A program made the translations under genes and the position numbers. The notes below the pieces were generated by a model. It did no database searches, was not told the DNA's origin, and worked only from the letters and a program-made list of their open reading frames with translations. From the NCBI RefSeq assembly GCF_000197735.1, contig NC_014550.1, positions 1,488,001 to 1,552,000 on the forward strand: 64,000 nucleotides of DNA, written 5' to 3'. Below, piece after piece: positions 54,616-64,000 of this stretch. Positions within the stretch are counted from its first letter, which is position 1. Each line of letters opens with the position of its first letter. Source of the DNA: Glutamicibacter arilaitensis Re117. Lineage in GTDB: Bacteria; Actinomycetota; Actinomycetes; Actinomycetales; Micrococcaceae.

Positions 54616-55077
54616 CTAGACGAAGTTTTCAGTGCCTTCGATGGTGTTCATGAAGTGATCCATGAAATCAGCGAAGTCTTCTGCATCCGACTTCTGGTCG
54701 ATAGTGGCGCCGATGCTGACCGCGTCGTCTACGTGGAAGTCCACACTTGGCGCTTCGGGGATGTTGAAGCGGAACACGCGGCCCGAAGAAATTGCTACTT
54801 CATAGCCGCCATCGCTGAGCTCGGCCAGCTGGTTCACGTTCGTGTTGTTGATATTGATGGCGTCTTCAGATGATTCCAAGCTGTTTGCGTTGACTGGCGC
54901 AATGATCAGTTCAGCTGGTTGGCGTCGATATCCAATGACCTTGAGCCCTCCGGAACCGGCGACGCCGGTGCCTGCCACGAGGTTGTAGCTGGCGAAGTTG
55001 GGGATCTGCGAGTCGAAGGCCGCATGGAGGCGGGCCTTGATCTGCTCGGTTGGATTTTCGTCTGGGCGGTTGTCCAT
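54616..55077 (-). CDS. Hypothetical protein
   Basis: The product has 153 residues from ATG 55077, where GGAGGT lies almost on top of the start. An ATG at 55125 would add 16 residues but lacks a ribosome-binding site, and the IS1595 element now abuts it. No signal peptide or membrane segment is seen. Residues about 40-70 contain AGTGVAGSGGLKVIGYRRQP; the rest is acidic. No family is recognised. The IS has probably cut off its native promoter. Confidence 0.6.
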   Translation of the reverse strand: MDNRPDENPTEQIKARLHAAFDSQIPNFASYNLVAGTGVAGSGGLKVIGYRRQPAELIIAPVNANSLESSEDAININNTNVNQLAELSDGGYEVAISSGRVFRFNIPEAPSVDFHVDDAVSIGATIDQKSDAEDFADFMDHFMNTIEGTENFV

Positions 55078-55125
55078 ACCTCCTATTCTACCGATAACTT
55101 TGGACAATTTGATCAGTCGCATCAT

Positions 55126-55133
55126 TTATCGAA
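55126..55133. repeat. Left 8-bp target-site duplication of the IS1595-family element
   Basis: TTATCGAA lies directly before the element and is repeated exactly at 56351-56358. Confidence 0.9.
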
Positions 55134-56350
55134 AAGGGGTATCCATTTAGTGGCCGATATCAGGAGTACGATCAGAAGCTAAGAAACTCCCGCGCTGCGT
55201 CAACAGCCGGGAGCATGGACTACACACCGTGGAGGGGTGTTCGTCATGACTCAGCCTACCCCTGAATCGACAGGAAACCGACCGCTGGCCGGGCGGGACT
55301 ACCCGGCAGATCTTGCCCAGCTGCTTGCTTGGTTTTCCGACGATGAATCCTGCGTGGACTACTTGCAGTGGCTACGCTGGCCGGAGGGGATCTGTTGCCC
55401 TCGATGCCTTAGCGCGTTCGTGAACAACGAGCCTGATAATCGCTTTCGCTGCAAGAAGTGCTGGTACCGCTTCTCTGCTACCGCTGGCACCATCTTCGAC
55501 AAGACCCGCACGCCGCTGACCGTGTGGTTCCAAACCGCGTGGTTGATGACCGCAGGAAAAAGCGGAGTCTGCGCGGCGCATCTGCACCGTGTGCTGCCAA
55601 TATCTTCGTATCAGACTGCCTGGAGCATGCTGGGCAAGTTGCGTAGTGTCATGAGCACGCAAGACAGCTCGTTGCTCTCTGGGCGGGTCGAAGTCGATGA
55701 AAGTTTCTTCGGTGGCCATCGCCCTGGTCGCACAGGACGTGGTGCGGCAGGAAAGACTCTGGTGGCGGGCGCGATTGAAATTGCAGATGATGGGTGGGGG
55801 CGAGCGCGGCTGGCGATCATCCCTGATGCCTCGGCAGCATCGTTGCGTGAGTTCATCACCGCGAATATTGCTCCTGGCTCCACGATTGTTTCTGACGGGT
55901 GGAGGGGATATCGAAACGCGGTGGAAGGGTATGCGCATGAACCGGTGAGTGTCTGGAAATCAGGGCTTGAAGCGCATGCTTCCCTCCCGGCAGTGCACCG
56001 ATTGTTTGCGTTGGTGAAAAGGATGATCGAAGGGACCTACCAGGGGTCGGGCAGCGTGGGGCACTTGCAGGAGTATCTGGATGAGTTCGTTTTTCGGTTC
56101 AACCGTAGGCACAGTACCCATCGGGGACTTGTGTTCATGCGCTTGCTCGAGCGCGCAGTGAAGCGAGGTCCAGTAACCTATCGGAACCTGGTGCGTAAGC
56201 CGGAGCCGAAGGCGGTTCATCCTCGCGGTGTTTCCGGACCGCATGCCCTGCCCGGGTCGATGGAGCGGGAGGCCTCGGAGCGGCCGTGGCGATCACCTCG
56301 GGCAACGCTAGAATAGCGTTTTTCCTTCGGCCACTAAATGGATACCCCTT
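55134..56350 (+). mobile_element. IS1595-family insertion sequence (1217 bp)
   Basis: The terminal inverted repeats are perfect over 24 bp: they begin AAGGGGTATCCATTTAG on the left (from 55134) and end with the complement on the right (to 56350). The 8-bp target duplication TTATCGAA fits the family. The element carries one transposase gene. Confidence 0.93.
55246..56316 (+). CDS. IS1595-family transposase
   Basis: The product has 356 residues from ATG 55246, spaced 9 bp from GGAGGGG; a GTG at 55237 is too close to that site. An N-terminal zinc ribbon (CCPRC, then CKKCWYRFS) precedes the ISXO2-like DDE domain: EVDESFFGGHRPG, IVSDGWRGYRN, and a C-terminal FVFRFNRRHSTHRG. The frame is intact. 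Confidence 0.92.
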   Translation: MTQPTPESTGNRPLAGRDYPADLAQLLAWFSDDESCVDYLQWLRWPEGICCPRCLSAFVNNEPDNRFRCKKCWYRFSATAGTIFDKTRTPLTVWFQTAWLMTAGKSGVCAAHLHRVLPISSYQTAWSMLGKLRSVMSTQDSSLLSGRVEVDESFFGGHRPGRTGRGAAGKTLVAGAIEIADDGWGRARLAIIPDASAASLREFITANIAPGSTIVSDGWRGYRNAVEGYAHEPVSVWKSGLEAHASLPAVHRLFALVKRMIEGTYQGSGSVGHLQEYLDEFVFRFNRRHSTHRGLVFMRLLERAVKRGPVTYRNLVRKPEPKAVHPRGVSGPHALPGSMEREASERPWRSPRATLE

Positions 56351-56358
56351 TTATCGAA
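56351..56358. repeat. Right 8-bp target-site duplication of the IS1595-family element
   Basis: TTATCGAA is identical to the left copy. Confidence 0.9.
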
Positions 56359-56612
56359 ATATGTCATCGACACGTCATGGGTTATCTGATTGGTCATATT
56401 GACTCCTAGAATGGAAATTATGAGCCAGGATGCTAATCCATGCTTCATGCCATGATCCCGTGTGGTCATTGGTGCGATTCATGCATCTCTTGGATCAACG
56501 CTGTAAGCGAAGCGGCCTGGACGATAGGCGGCTTCCGCGCGGCAACTGGTGCTGGTCGCCGGTAAACCTCGTTTCGACTGGTGCGTTTAGGGCCAGTTGA
56601 ACGAAAATGCTG

Positions 56613-56642
56613 AAGGTTGAACGTATTACTACGTCCAACCTT
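56613..56642. promoter_or_regulatory. Inverted repeat upstream of the ilvB promoter
   Basis: Arms of 13 bp, AAGGTTGAACGTA (56613-56625) and TACGTCCAACCTT (56630-56642), differ from perfect symmetry at one base. It covers the expected -35 region of the ilvB promoter, so it may be an operator. It could also be a terminator from upstream. Confidence 0.4.
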
Positions 56643-56650
56643 TGGACATC

Positions 56651-56669
56651 TATCTCATATAATGAGATA
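56651..56669 (+). promoter_or_regulatory. ilvB promoter -10 region overlapping a perfect inverted repeat
   Basis: TATCTCAT and ATGAGATA are inverted around ATA, and TATAAT (56658-56663) lies across the centre as the best -10 box. A dimeric regulator bound here would block the promoter. The leader peptide starts 50 bp further on. Confidence 0.5.
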
Positions 56670-56718
56670 AACAGGGTGTCTAGTTGCTCTTTGCCGTGAG
56701 GTGGAGAAAACTAGAGGC

Positions 56719-56766
56719 ATGCAAACAAGCACCGATGTACTACTAGTTATCAGGCGCGGAGCCTGA
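56719..56766 (+). CDS. ilvB operon leader peptide
   Basis: A 15-codon frame reads MQTSTDVLLVIRRGA and ends TGA. The run Val-Leu-Leu-Val-Ile is what a branched-chain amino acid attenuator needs: ribosomes stall when charged tRNAs are scarce. ACCGATG inside the leader (56731-56737) is complementary to CATCGGT at 56793-56799, and a terminator hairpin with six T follows. Its place 120 bp before ilvB supports the call. Confidence 0.8.
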   Translation: MQTSTDVLLVIRRGA

Positions 56767-56808
56767 GCCGCTATCCAAGAGAACGGATAGTGCATCGGTA
56801 ACGCGCAA

Positions 56809-56848
56809 GCCCCCTTTCGTCAATCGTGACGGCCGCGGGGCGTTTTTT
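56809..56848 (+). terminator. ilvB attenuator terminator
   Basis: Outer arms GCCCC/GGGGC and inner arms CGTCA/TGACG are followed by TTTTTT (56843-56848), upstream of ilvB. A preceding hairpin CTATCC/GGATAG at 56771-56790 may take part in the switch. Confidence 0.65.
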
Positions 56849-56885
56849 ATGCGTAAACGAAGAGATAGAAATGGAAAGGATCCCG

Positions 56886-58769
56886 ATGAGCAACTCAACA
56901 CCCGCCAATCCGGCGTCGGTTGCGAAGTCAATCAATCGAACCAAGGATGCCCCCGCCGCTGTCTCTTCCGTTGTGGAGGCTTCGAACCCGGTACAGGGTC
57001 CGAATAATATCGTTGCTCCCACACAGATGACGGGCTCACAAGCCATCGTCCGCTCGCTGGAAGAACTGGGCGTCAAAGACGTCTTCGGATTACCAGGTGG
57101 GGCCATCCTTCCCACCTATGATCCACTGATGGATTCGACCAAGATCAACCACGTCTTGGTCCGCCACGAACAGGGTGCCGGCCATGCCGCACAGGGTTAC
57201 GCTATGGTGAGCGGGGAAGTGGGCGTCTGCATCGCCACTTCCGGTCCAGGCGCAACCAACCTCGTCACCGCACTGGCCGATGCCAATATGGACTCGGTGC
57301 CAATGGTGGCAATCACCGGTCAGGTCAATAGCGCATTCATTGGCTCTGACGCGTTCCAGGAAGCAGACATTGTCGGCATTACGATGCCGATTACCAAGCA
57401 CGCTTTCTTGGTCACCAACCCAGAAGATATTCCGCAGACGCTGGCAGCCGCTTTCTACCTGGCACAGACCGGTCGTCCCGGTCCGGTGCTGGTGGATATC
57501 ACCAAGGATGCCCAGACTGCGGACATGACCTTCTCATGGCCGCCAAAGGTCGACCTGCCTGGCTACCGCGTGGTCACCCGCGGACACAACAAGCAGCTGC
57601 GTGAAGCTACAAGGCTCATCGCTTCGGCAACCCGCCCGGTGCTGTACGTCGGGGGCGGCGTGATCAAGGCCAATGCCCATGAGCAGCTGAAGGAATTCGC
57701 AGAATTCATCAACGCTCCAGTGGTCACCACGCTGACCGCACGCGGCGCCTTCCCGGACTCGCACCAGCAGCACGTAGGCATGCCAGGCATGCACGGGGCC
57801 GTTTCTGCAGTGACCGCACTGCAGCAGTCGGACCTGCTGATTACCCTCGGTGCCCGCTTCGATGACCGCGTCACCGGCGTGCTCTCGTCCTTCGCGCCAA
57901 ACGCCAAGGTAATCCACGCCGATATCGACCCTGCTGAAATCTCGAAGAACCGCGTGGCCGATGTGCCTATCGTGGGCTCGCTGGATGAAATCATCCCGCA
58001 GCTGCATGAAGCCTGCGCCACCCGCTTTGAAAATGAAGCCCCGCAGGATCTGACCGGCTGGTGGGGACTGCTCAACCGCCTGCGCGAAACCTACCCAATC
58101 GGCTACACCGAAACCCATGATGGACTCTCGGCTCCGCAGAACGTCATCGGGCGCATCGGCGAGCTGACCGGTCCTGAAGGCGTTTATGTGGCAGGCGTAG
58201 GCCAGCACCAGATGTGGGCCGCGCAGTTCGTCAAGTACGAGCGCCCGCGCTCATGGCTGAACTCCGCAGGCCTGGGCACCATGGGCTACTCGGTACCCGC
58301 AGCAATGGGTGCCAAGGTAGCGCAGCCGGACCGCGTGGTGTGGGCTATTGACGGTGATGGTTGCTTCCAGATGACCAACCAAGAGCTGGCCACCTGCGTG
58401 ATCAACCAGATCCCGATCAAGGTTGCCATCATCAACAACTCTTCGCTGGGCATGGTACGCCAGTGGCAGACCCTGTTCTACGATGGCCGCTACTCGAACA
58501 CCGATTTGAACACTGGACACGGCACCGCCCGCATCCCGGACTTCGTGAAGCTGGCAGATGCCTACGGTTGCGTGGGCCTGCGTTGCGAACGCGATGAGGA
58601 TATCGATGCCACCATCCAGCAGGCACTTCAGATCAATGACCGCCCGGTAGTCATCGACTTCGTGGTCTCGGCCGATTCCATGGTGTGGCCAATGGTCCCA
58701 TCGGGTGTCAGCAATGACCAGATCCAGATTGCCCGCGGCATGACCCCTGAATGGGAAGATGAGGACTAG
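56886..58769 (+). CDS. ilvB: Acetolactate synthase large subunit
   Basis: The product has 627 residues from ATG 56886 after AAAGGA. An about 50-residue Ser/Ala/Pro-rich extension precedes the core. ThDP-enzyme motifs include [28 protein letters not shown] (catalytic glutamate), SGPGATN, and the cofactor motif [18 protein letters not shown] ending IINN. It condenses pyruvate with pyruvate or 2-ketobutyrate. The small subunit gene follows after 3 bp. Confidence 0.95.
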   Translation: MSNSTPANPASVAKSINRTKDAPAAVSSVVEASNPVQGPNNIVAPTQMTGSQAIVRSLEELGVKDVFGLPGGAILPTYDPLMDSTKINHVLVRHEQGAGHAAQGYAMVSGEVGVCIATSGPGATNLVTALADANMDSVPMVAITGQVNSAFIGSDAFQEADIVGITMPITKHAFLVTNPEDIPQTLAAAFYLAQTGRPGPVLVDITKDAQTADMTFSWPPKVDLPGYRVVTRGHNKQLREATRLIASATRPVLYVGGGVIKANAHEQLKEFAEFINAPVVTTLTARGAFPDSHQQHVGMPGMHGAVSAVTALQQSDLLITLGARFDDRVTGVLSSFAPNAKVIHADIDPAEISKNRVADVPIVGSLDEIIPQLHEACATRFENEAPQDLTGWWGLLNRLRETYPIGYTETHDGLSAPQNVIGRIGELTGPEGVYVAGVGQHQMWAAQFVKYERPRSWLNSAGLGTMGYSVPAAMGAKVAQPDRVVWAIDGDGCFQMTNQELATCVINQIPIKVAIINNSSLGMVRQWQTLFYDGRYSNTDLNTGHGTARIPDFVKLADAYGCVGLRCERDEDIDATIQQALQINDRPVVIDFVVSADSMVWPMVPSGVSNDQIQIARGMTPEWEDED

Positions 58770-58772
58770 AAC

Positions 58773-59291
58773 ATGGCAAAGCATACGCTTTCGGTACTGG
58801 TAGAAGACGTTCCTGGCGTGCTGACCCGCGTCGCCAGCCTTTTTGCCCGCCGTGCCTTCAACATCCACTCGCTGGCTGTAGGCCCCACGGAAATTCCCGG
58901 CATCAGCCGCATGACCGTGGTGGTGGACGTCGAGGGGGATTCCCTGGAGCAGGTGACCAAGCAGCTGAACAAGCTGGTCAACGTCATCAAGATCGTGGAA
59001 CTGCTGCCGGAAACCTCGGTACAGCGCGACCACATCATGATCAAGGTGCGCGCTGATGCGGCTACGCGCCTGCAGGTGACCCAGGCCGCGGAACTCTTCC
59101 GTGCCTCGGTGATCGACGTTTCCACCGATTCGCTGGTGGTTGAGGCCACCGGCAACGCAGCGAAGATCGATGCGCTGCTGGCAGTACTTGAGCCATTTGG
59201 CATTCGTGAAATCGTCCAGGCCGGCACGCTGGCTGTGGGACGCGGATCGAAGTCTATGAGCGACCGTGCCTTGAAGACGCTGTCCGCCTAA
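58773..59291 (+). CDS. ilvN: Acetolactate synthase small subunit
   Basis: The product has 172 residues. The N-terminal ACT domain reads LSVLVEDVPGVLTRVASLFA, with RRAFNIHSLAVGPTE, the valine-feedback site. A C-terminal domain (from about residue 80) holds the rest of the regulatory subunit. It also bears the name ilvH in some genomes. Confidence 0.94.
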   Translation: MAKHTLSVLVEDVPGVLTRVASLFARRAFNIHSLAVGPTEIPGISRMTVVVDVEGDSLEQVTKQLNKLVNVIKIVELLPETSVQRDHIMIKVRADAATRLQVTQAAELFRASVIDVSTDSLVVEATGNAAKIDALLAVLEPFGIREIVQAGTLAVGRGSKSMSDRALKTLSA

Positions 59292-59346
59292 GCGCACCAC
59301 GACTTCAAGAGACACGAACTACAAAATTTAGATACTTGGCACCTAG

Positions 59347-60447
<1,101 letters not shown>

Positions 60448-60477
60448 TCGCGAGCTGAGAACTAGCTTTATTATCTG

Positions 60478-60527
60478 AAAGCAGCTGGCTCCAAACGATA
60501 GGAATATCGTTTGGAGCCAGCTGCTTT
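60478..60527 (+). terminator. Terminator of the ilvBNC operon
   Basis: A 23-bp perfect stem (arms 60478-60500 and 60505-60527, AAAGCAGCTGGCTCC and complement) with loop GGAA. Confidence 0.85.
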
Positions 60528-60557
60528 CGCGTAAGGGAAACTTGCGTCATGTTCAAG

Positions 60558-60605
60558 AAATCGACCTCGGCTGATTCCCATGCGGGAATCAGCCGAGGTC
60601 GATTT
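60558..60605. terminator. Second hairpin, serving the convergent secreted-protein gene
   Basis: Arms 60558-60579 and 60584-60605 form a 22-bp stem (AAATCGACCTCGGCTG and complement) with loop ATGC, 31 bp beyond the stop of the minus-strand gene. Confidence 0.75.
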
Positions 60606-60636
60606 TCAGCTAGTTGGATGACTCTGGCTAGGTAGC

Positions 60637-61245
60637 TTAGATCTTCGAAGCCCGGTAGCCGGCCTTGCGTGCATCGGATCCAGTCTTGAAGCATTCTTCA
60701 GGCTTGGTGATGTCGTAGAAGCGCTGGCCCTTGACGTGGTACTTCCATTCTTTCTGGCTGCCTGTGCGATTGCCCTTGACCGGGTATCCCGCAGGGCAGT
60801 TCTTTGCCTTGCCGTTCATCTTCACGGAACGTTTGGCCGCCGCTTTCTTTACCAGCAAGGTTTGCGTCTTCTTGACCGTCGAGGTCTTGCCCTTGAGCTG
60901 GTACTTGACCGTGGTGGTTACCTTGTAGGTGCCAGCTGCAAGCTTAACGGACTTCTTTTTGCTTGCGATGGTCTTCTTGCCCTTGACCACCTTCAGCAAT
61001 GCTGATTTGATCTTGACGTTCTTTGCCTTGGAATAGCTTGGCTTGATCGTCGCTTTGGCCGAACCCTTGACAGTTTTCGTACCAATTTTCTTGATGGTTA
61101 CCGCCGGAGCCTTTTTCTTTGCAGCAACGACGCTGGCGGATGAAATGCTGGCTGGCAATGGAGCGGCCGCAGCCGCGGAGACACCTGAGAATACAAGGGC
61201 TCCCGAAGCGATTACTGCGAGCGAACGCTGAACTAGTTTATTCAA
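60637..61245 (-). CDS. Secreted lysine-rich protein with C-terminal cysteine-containing domain
   Basis: The product has 202 residues from TTG 61245, with GGGGAG just upstream. A signal peptide (VQRSLAVIASGALVFSGVSA) is followed by a repetitive Lys/Thr/Val-rich region of about 110 residues that looks like a beta-sandwich repeat. The last 55 residues contain NCPAGYPVKGN and YDITKPEECFKTGSDARKAG. That ending resembles small extracellular domains often found at the ends of actinobacterial secreted nucleases and wall proteins. The function is unknown; surface association is likely from the basic charge. Confidence 0.7.
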   Translation of the reverse strand: MNKLVQRSLAVIASGALVFSGVSAAAAAPLPASISSASVVAAKKKAPAVTIKKIGTKTVKGSAKATIKPSYSKAKNVKIKSALLKVVKGKKTIASKKKSVKLAAGTYKVTTTVKYQLKGKTSTVKKTQTLLVKKAAAKRSVKMNGKAKNCPAGYPVKGNRTGSQKEWKYHVKGQRFYDITKPEECFKTGSDARKAGYRASKI

Positions 61246-61492
61246 TTTCTCCCCATGGAAATTCGAGCGAGCATGGGCACCGAATCGGCCCATACGCTGA
61301 TTCTAAACCGAATGCTGAATAAAACGAATCACTTGCTGTAATGGAGTTCTCCAGTGCTTGAATGGACAATGCCGAATGCGGCACGCTGCGGTGGTTTGGC
61401 TCCGGAACGATACCCGATCAGATGCGTGTATTCCCAATGGTTGGTTGAAATCATCTGTAGGCTAGGGCAAAACCCTACGAAGGAGAATTCCG

Positions 61493-62194
61493 GTGCCGCA
61501 GGAAAGCAACTACGACGATTTCGCCAAGGACTATGCCGACGAGAACGAATTCAGCATGCTTAACGCCTACTATGAGCGTCCAGCAACGTTGGAACTTGCC
61601 GGAGATGTCGCTGGCCGCAAAATCCTGGACATCGGATGCGGCGCAGGGCCCCTGGCGGAACAACTGACCAGCCGCGGAGCCACCGTCTCAGGATTCGACA
61701 CCAGCCAGGAGATGGTGGAACTGGCGCGCCAACGGCTGGGCGGCGGATCAGACATCAAAGTAGCGACCTTGGGCGAGCAGCTTCCATATGAAGATGACAG
61801 CTTCGATGATGCCATTGCCTCGCTAGTGTTCCACTACCTGCCGGACTGGAGCTATGCCTTGGAAGAAGTCCGCCGCGTGCTCAAGCCTGGCGGCCGGTTG
61901 ATCATGTCGGTGAACCACCCAATCCTCTATCCGTTCAACCACCGCGGCCAGGACTACTTCCAGCTCACCCGGTACACCGATGAAGTGACTTTCAACGGGA
62001 AGCCCGCCGAACTGACCTATTGGCATCGTCCGTTGCATGACACCATGACGGCGCTGATCTCCGCCGGGTTCGCCATTGCGCGCGTCTGGGAGCCACCGTA
62101 TGCCAAGGATGCGCCTGAAGGCGTGATTCCTGAGGCTTTGCGCGAACGCGACGCTTTCTTGAGCTTCCTGTTCTTCTCACTGCGCGCTAATTAG
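61493..62194 (+). CDS. Class I SAM-dependent methyltransferase
   Basis: The product has 233 residues with GTG after AAGGAG. Motif I is ILDIGCGAGPLAEQLTSRGA, then FDTSQEMVELARQRL and, for motif IV/VI, SFDDAIASLVFHYLPDW and LKPGGRLIMSVNHP. It is a type 11 methyltransferase of the UbiE/small-molecule sort. The substrate is unknown. Confidence 0.85.
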   Translation: MPQESNYDDFAKDYADENEFSMLNAYYERPATLELAGDVAGRKILDIGCGAGPLAEQLTSRGATVSGFDTSQEMVELARQRLGGGSDIKVATLGEQLPYEDDSFDDAIASLVFHYLPDWSYALEEVRRVLKPGGRLIMSVNHPILYPFNHRGQDYFQLTRYTDEVTFNGKPAELTYWHRPLHDTMTALISAGFAIARVWEPPYAKDAPEGVIPEALRERDAFLSFLFFSLRAN

Positions 62195-62672
62195 GTTGTG
62201 GATCATCATTCCCAGTTCGCACATCTAAATCGCAATTGACGGGTGTAGGGGAGTGCTGATGCTGCCTGTACTACTTGCCGTTTTCGCGCAGGCAAAGTAA
62301 CAGGAACGAGAGTCAACGGAAGGTTTGCGATGCCTTGCCGAGGGTGACAATCGTGGAACAAGTGAATTTCGAGTATGAAACAAGTTGCCTGCGCTAAGCC
62401 TATGCTTGTTTGGAGTGCCGCACTTCGCGCTAATTCGAAAGCTAATTTGTTCCAAGTCAAATCGAAACCTAGGGTGCTCTGCTCATAGGTGTATACCAAC
62501 CCCCTAAAATGTGTCTGTCAGATGAATATTCTGAGAAGTGACTGAGGATCATTTTCTGGCGCTGAACCCGTGATTTCTAGATCGATTCGTTCTAGGATGA
62601 TCAATTACGCAGGTGGAACAAAGTGGTCAACCTGTAATTTGGGGGACTTGAACCGAATGGGGCGGTTTGAAA
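62195..62672. other. Long intergenic region, no gene seen
   Basis: These 478 bp lie between the methyltransferase stop and the next start on the same strand. They are more AT-rich than the genes. I see no credible frame, tRNA or riboswitch. The promoter of the next gene must be here. Confidence 0.5.
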
Positions 62673-64000
62673 ATGGAGTATTCACGTTTTTCGTCGTTTA
62701 ACGATGCCAGCTTGGGGCTAGGGCATTGGAGCGAACTAAACTATTTGAAGGAATTGTCGAGGATTCCTGAATTGACGATGGAGAAGATCCTCTCCAATCA
62801 ACACGTCATGGGAGCAGTGATTTCCGGGCCCCCGGGCAGCGGCAGACGTGCCTGGGTAGAAGCCGGAATGGAAAAACTCGAAAATCCACCGCAGCTGATC
62901 CGCTTGAATGGCAGCAACTTCGGTACCAAGGTTCCGTTGGGAGCGTTGTCATACCTTCTTGCCCGGCTGGATCTGGACGACTACACCTCGCGGCATGAAC
63001 TGGTCCACGGGCTGGGACGTATCTTATGCAGTGAAAACCGGCCGGCCGCCGTTATGCTCGGCCGCCCCGAGCTGATCGACGAGGAATCCAGCTCGCTGCT
63101 GGCCCAACTGGCCACCATGGGCAAAATCAAGCTCTTCGTGATTTGCGAGCAAATTCAAGACCTGCCTGGAGACCTTTTCGCGCTGTACCGTTCCGGGCGT
63201 ATCAAGCACCGGCTGATCCATCGCATGGACAATGCGGAAACACACCAGTTTGTGGAATCCGAGCTGGGCGGACCAGCTTCAACCTTCAGCTCGGCAGTGC
63301 TTCGCTACCTCACCAGTGGCAGCCGGGAACTCATGTCCAAGTTAATCCAGTGCTGGCGGGACGACGGGCAGCTGTTGCAGCGCAATGGCAGCTGGATCCT
63401 GAAATTATCAGGGTTCGGCACAGGATCTGCCACCCATGGGCTTTATTCGCTAATGACTCGCGGCTTGGACTCCCGCGAATATGATCTAATGTTGGCTATT
63501 GCCTTGGGCGGACCGGTGACGCTGGAACGAATACACCTCTGCGAGCTGACTGAATCACTGGATGTGCTGCTGAACCGGGGCCAGGTCAGGTACCTGCCCG
63601 GGGCAAGCCGCCGAGTTGGTCTCTGCAACCCGTTGCTTGCGCTTCTAGTGCGCACCGATGAGCAAGAAAACAAAAAGGAATCGGTGAAAGCACTGCTCAA
63701 ACAGCTTCACGCCGACCCGTTGGCGGCCCAGGTGCTGGCTCAAGTACAGGCGCTGAGCGACATGAACGACCATCAAGCGCAAATTGCTGTGGCTAAGAGA
63801 TACCAAGCTACTGGCTACGGACCTGACGCATGGCCAGCTGATCCCAAGACACGGATGAAGATCGTGGACATGCACGTCAAGGCCTTGGCCATGACCTCGC
63901 AATTCCAGCCGGCTTTCGAAGTTATCGAAGTGGCTCGGACTGGGGCTATGGCAGCGCGTGATAAGAATGCTCCAGATGAGGCCTTGGATGCTGCACTTCA
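62673..64000 (+). CDS. Large P-loop regulator-like protein (5' part, runs off the window)
   Basis: The frame is open from ATG 62673 to the end of the window (442 codons). The ribosome-binding site is weak. Residues about 50-60 contain AVISGPPGSGRRAW, a Walker-A-like loop in which the usual Lys-Thr/Ser is Arg-Arg. A Walker-B-like strand may be PAAVMLGRPELIDEES, and a sensor-like strand IKLFVICEQIQDLPGDL. The size, P-loop position and later helical part suit LuxR-type STAND regulators, whose DNA-binding domain would lie beyond the window. This remains an inference. Confidence 0.6.
   Translation, partial: MEYSRFSSFNDASLGLGHWSELNYLKELSRIPELTMEKILSNQHVMGAVISGPPGSGRRAWVEAGMEKLENPPQLIRLNGSNFGTKVPLGALSYLLARLDLDDYTSRHELVHGLGRILCSENRPAAVMLGRPELIDEESSSLLAQLATMGKIKLFVICEQIQDLPGDLFALYRSGRIKHRLIHRMDNAETHQFVESELGGPASTFSSAVLRYLTSGSRELMSKLIQCWRDDGQLLQRNGSWILKLSGFGTGSATHGLYSLMTRGLDSREYDLMLAIALGGPVTLERIHLCELTESLDVLLNRGQVRYLPGASRRVGLCNPLLALLVRTDEQENKKESVKALLKQLHADPLAAQVLAQVQALSDMNDHQAQIAVAKRYQATGYGPDAWPADPKTRMKIVDMHVKALAMTSQFQPAFEVIEVARTGAMAARDKNAPDEALDAAL

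Overview
The window looks like a chromosome segment of a high-GC Gram-positive actinobacterium of the Micrococcaceae (Arthrobacter/Glutamicibacter type). This is inferred from gene content: a C50-carotenoid cluster (GGPP synthase, phytoene synthase, phytoene desaturase, split CrtYe/CrtYf cyclase, CrtEb elongase), an NrtR-nadABC-nadS NAD operon, an ilvBNC operon with a peptide leader, teichoic-acid type genes, Mqo, and several insertion sequences. No ribosomal RNA gene is present to fix the genus.

Layout. 1-11.7 kb is an accessory, IS-rich cell-surface region. It holds an IS1380-family remnant inserted in a cell-wall-binding repeat, a decayed RTX/haem-peroxidase gene, a family 4 glycosyltransferase, a 1722-bp IS481-like element, a CDP-glycerol glycerophosphotransferase and a complete IS1380-family element. 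11.9-23.1 kb is core metabolism: ilvD, an XRE/MmyB regulator, a lipoprotein, an alpha/beta hydrolase and the NAD de novo operon. 23.3-26.3 kb holds two convergent secreted SH3b-repeat peptidase-like genes, one frameshifted. 26.7-36.0 kb carries small enzymes (GNAT, SRPBCC, DHFR-like, GIY-YIG, MarR plus LLM oxidoreductase), an orphan response regulator, a TVP38 membrane protein and a large RND exporter. A second, nearly identical copy of the IS481-like element (36.2-37.9 kb) is followed by a broken OsmC gene, Mqo, an orphan peptide-binding lipoprotein and a D-2-hydroxyacid dehydrogenase. 43.7-45.1 kb holds three tRNA-Lys(CTT) genes, a Bcp peroxiredoxin and tRNA-Leu(TAG). 45.2-54.5 kb is the carotenoid region: SDR and TspO-like genes diverge from a MarR regulator and crtE-crtB-crtI-crtYe-crtYf-crtEb-idi. 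An IS1595-family element sits just upstream of a hypothetical gene at 54.6 kb. 56.6-60.4 kb is leader peptide-ilvB-ilvN-ilvC. The window ends with a secreted protein, a methyltransferase and the 5' part of a large P-loop regulator-like gene.

How the genes work together. ilvD and ilvBNC lie at opposite ends and form most of the branched-chain amino acid pathway. The nad operon joins quinolinate synthase with its probable Fe-S supplier (NadS), and a 23-bp dyad sits in front of the regulator gene. The carotenoid operon is tightly coupled by 4-bp and 11-bp overlaps and ends with IPP isomerase, its precursor supplier.

The most unusual object is the 1722-bp IS present twice in direct orientation. 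It has 15-bp target duplications, and each end is an 8-bp TGT tip followed by 24-bp-spaced repeats (three on the left, five on the right). This end design resembles Tn7-type elements more than ordinary IS481 elements. The 24-bp period keeps an outward reading frame open, and at copy 1 that frame runs in frame into the neighbouring glycosyltransferase gene.
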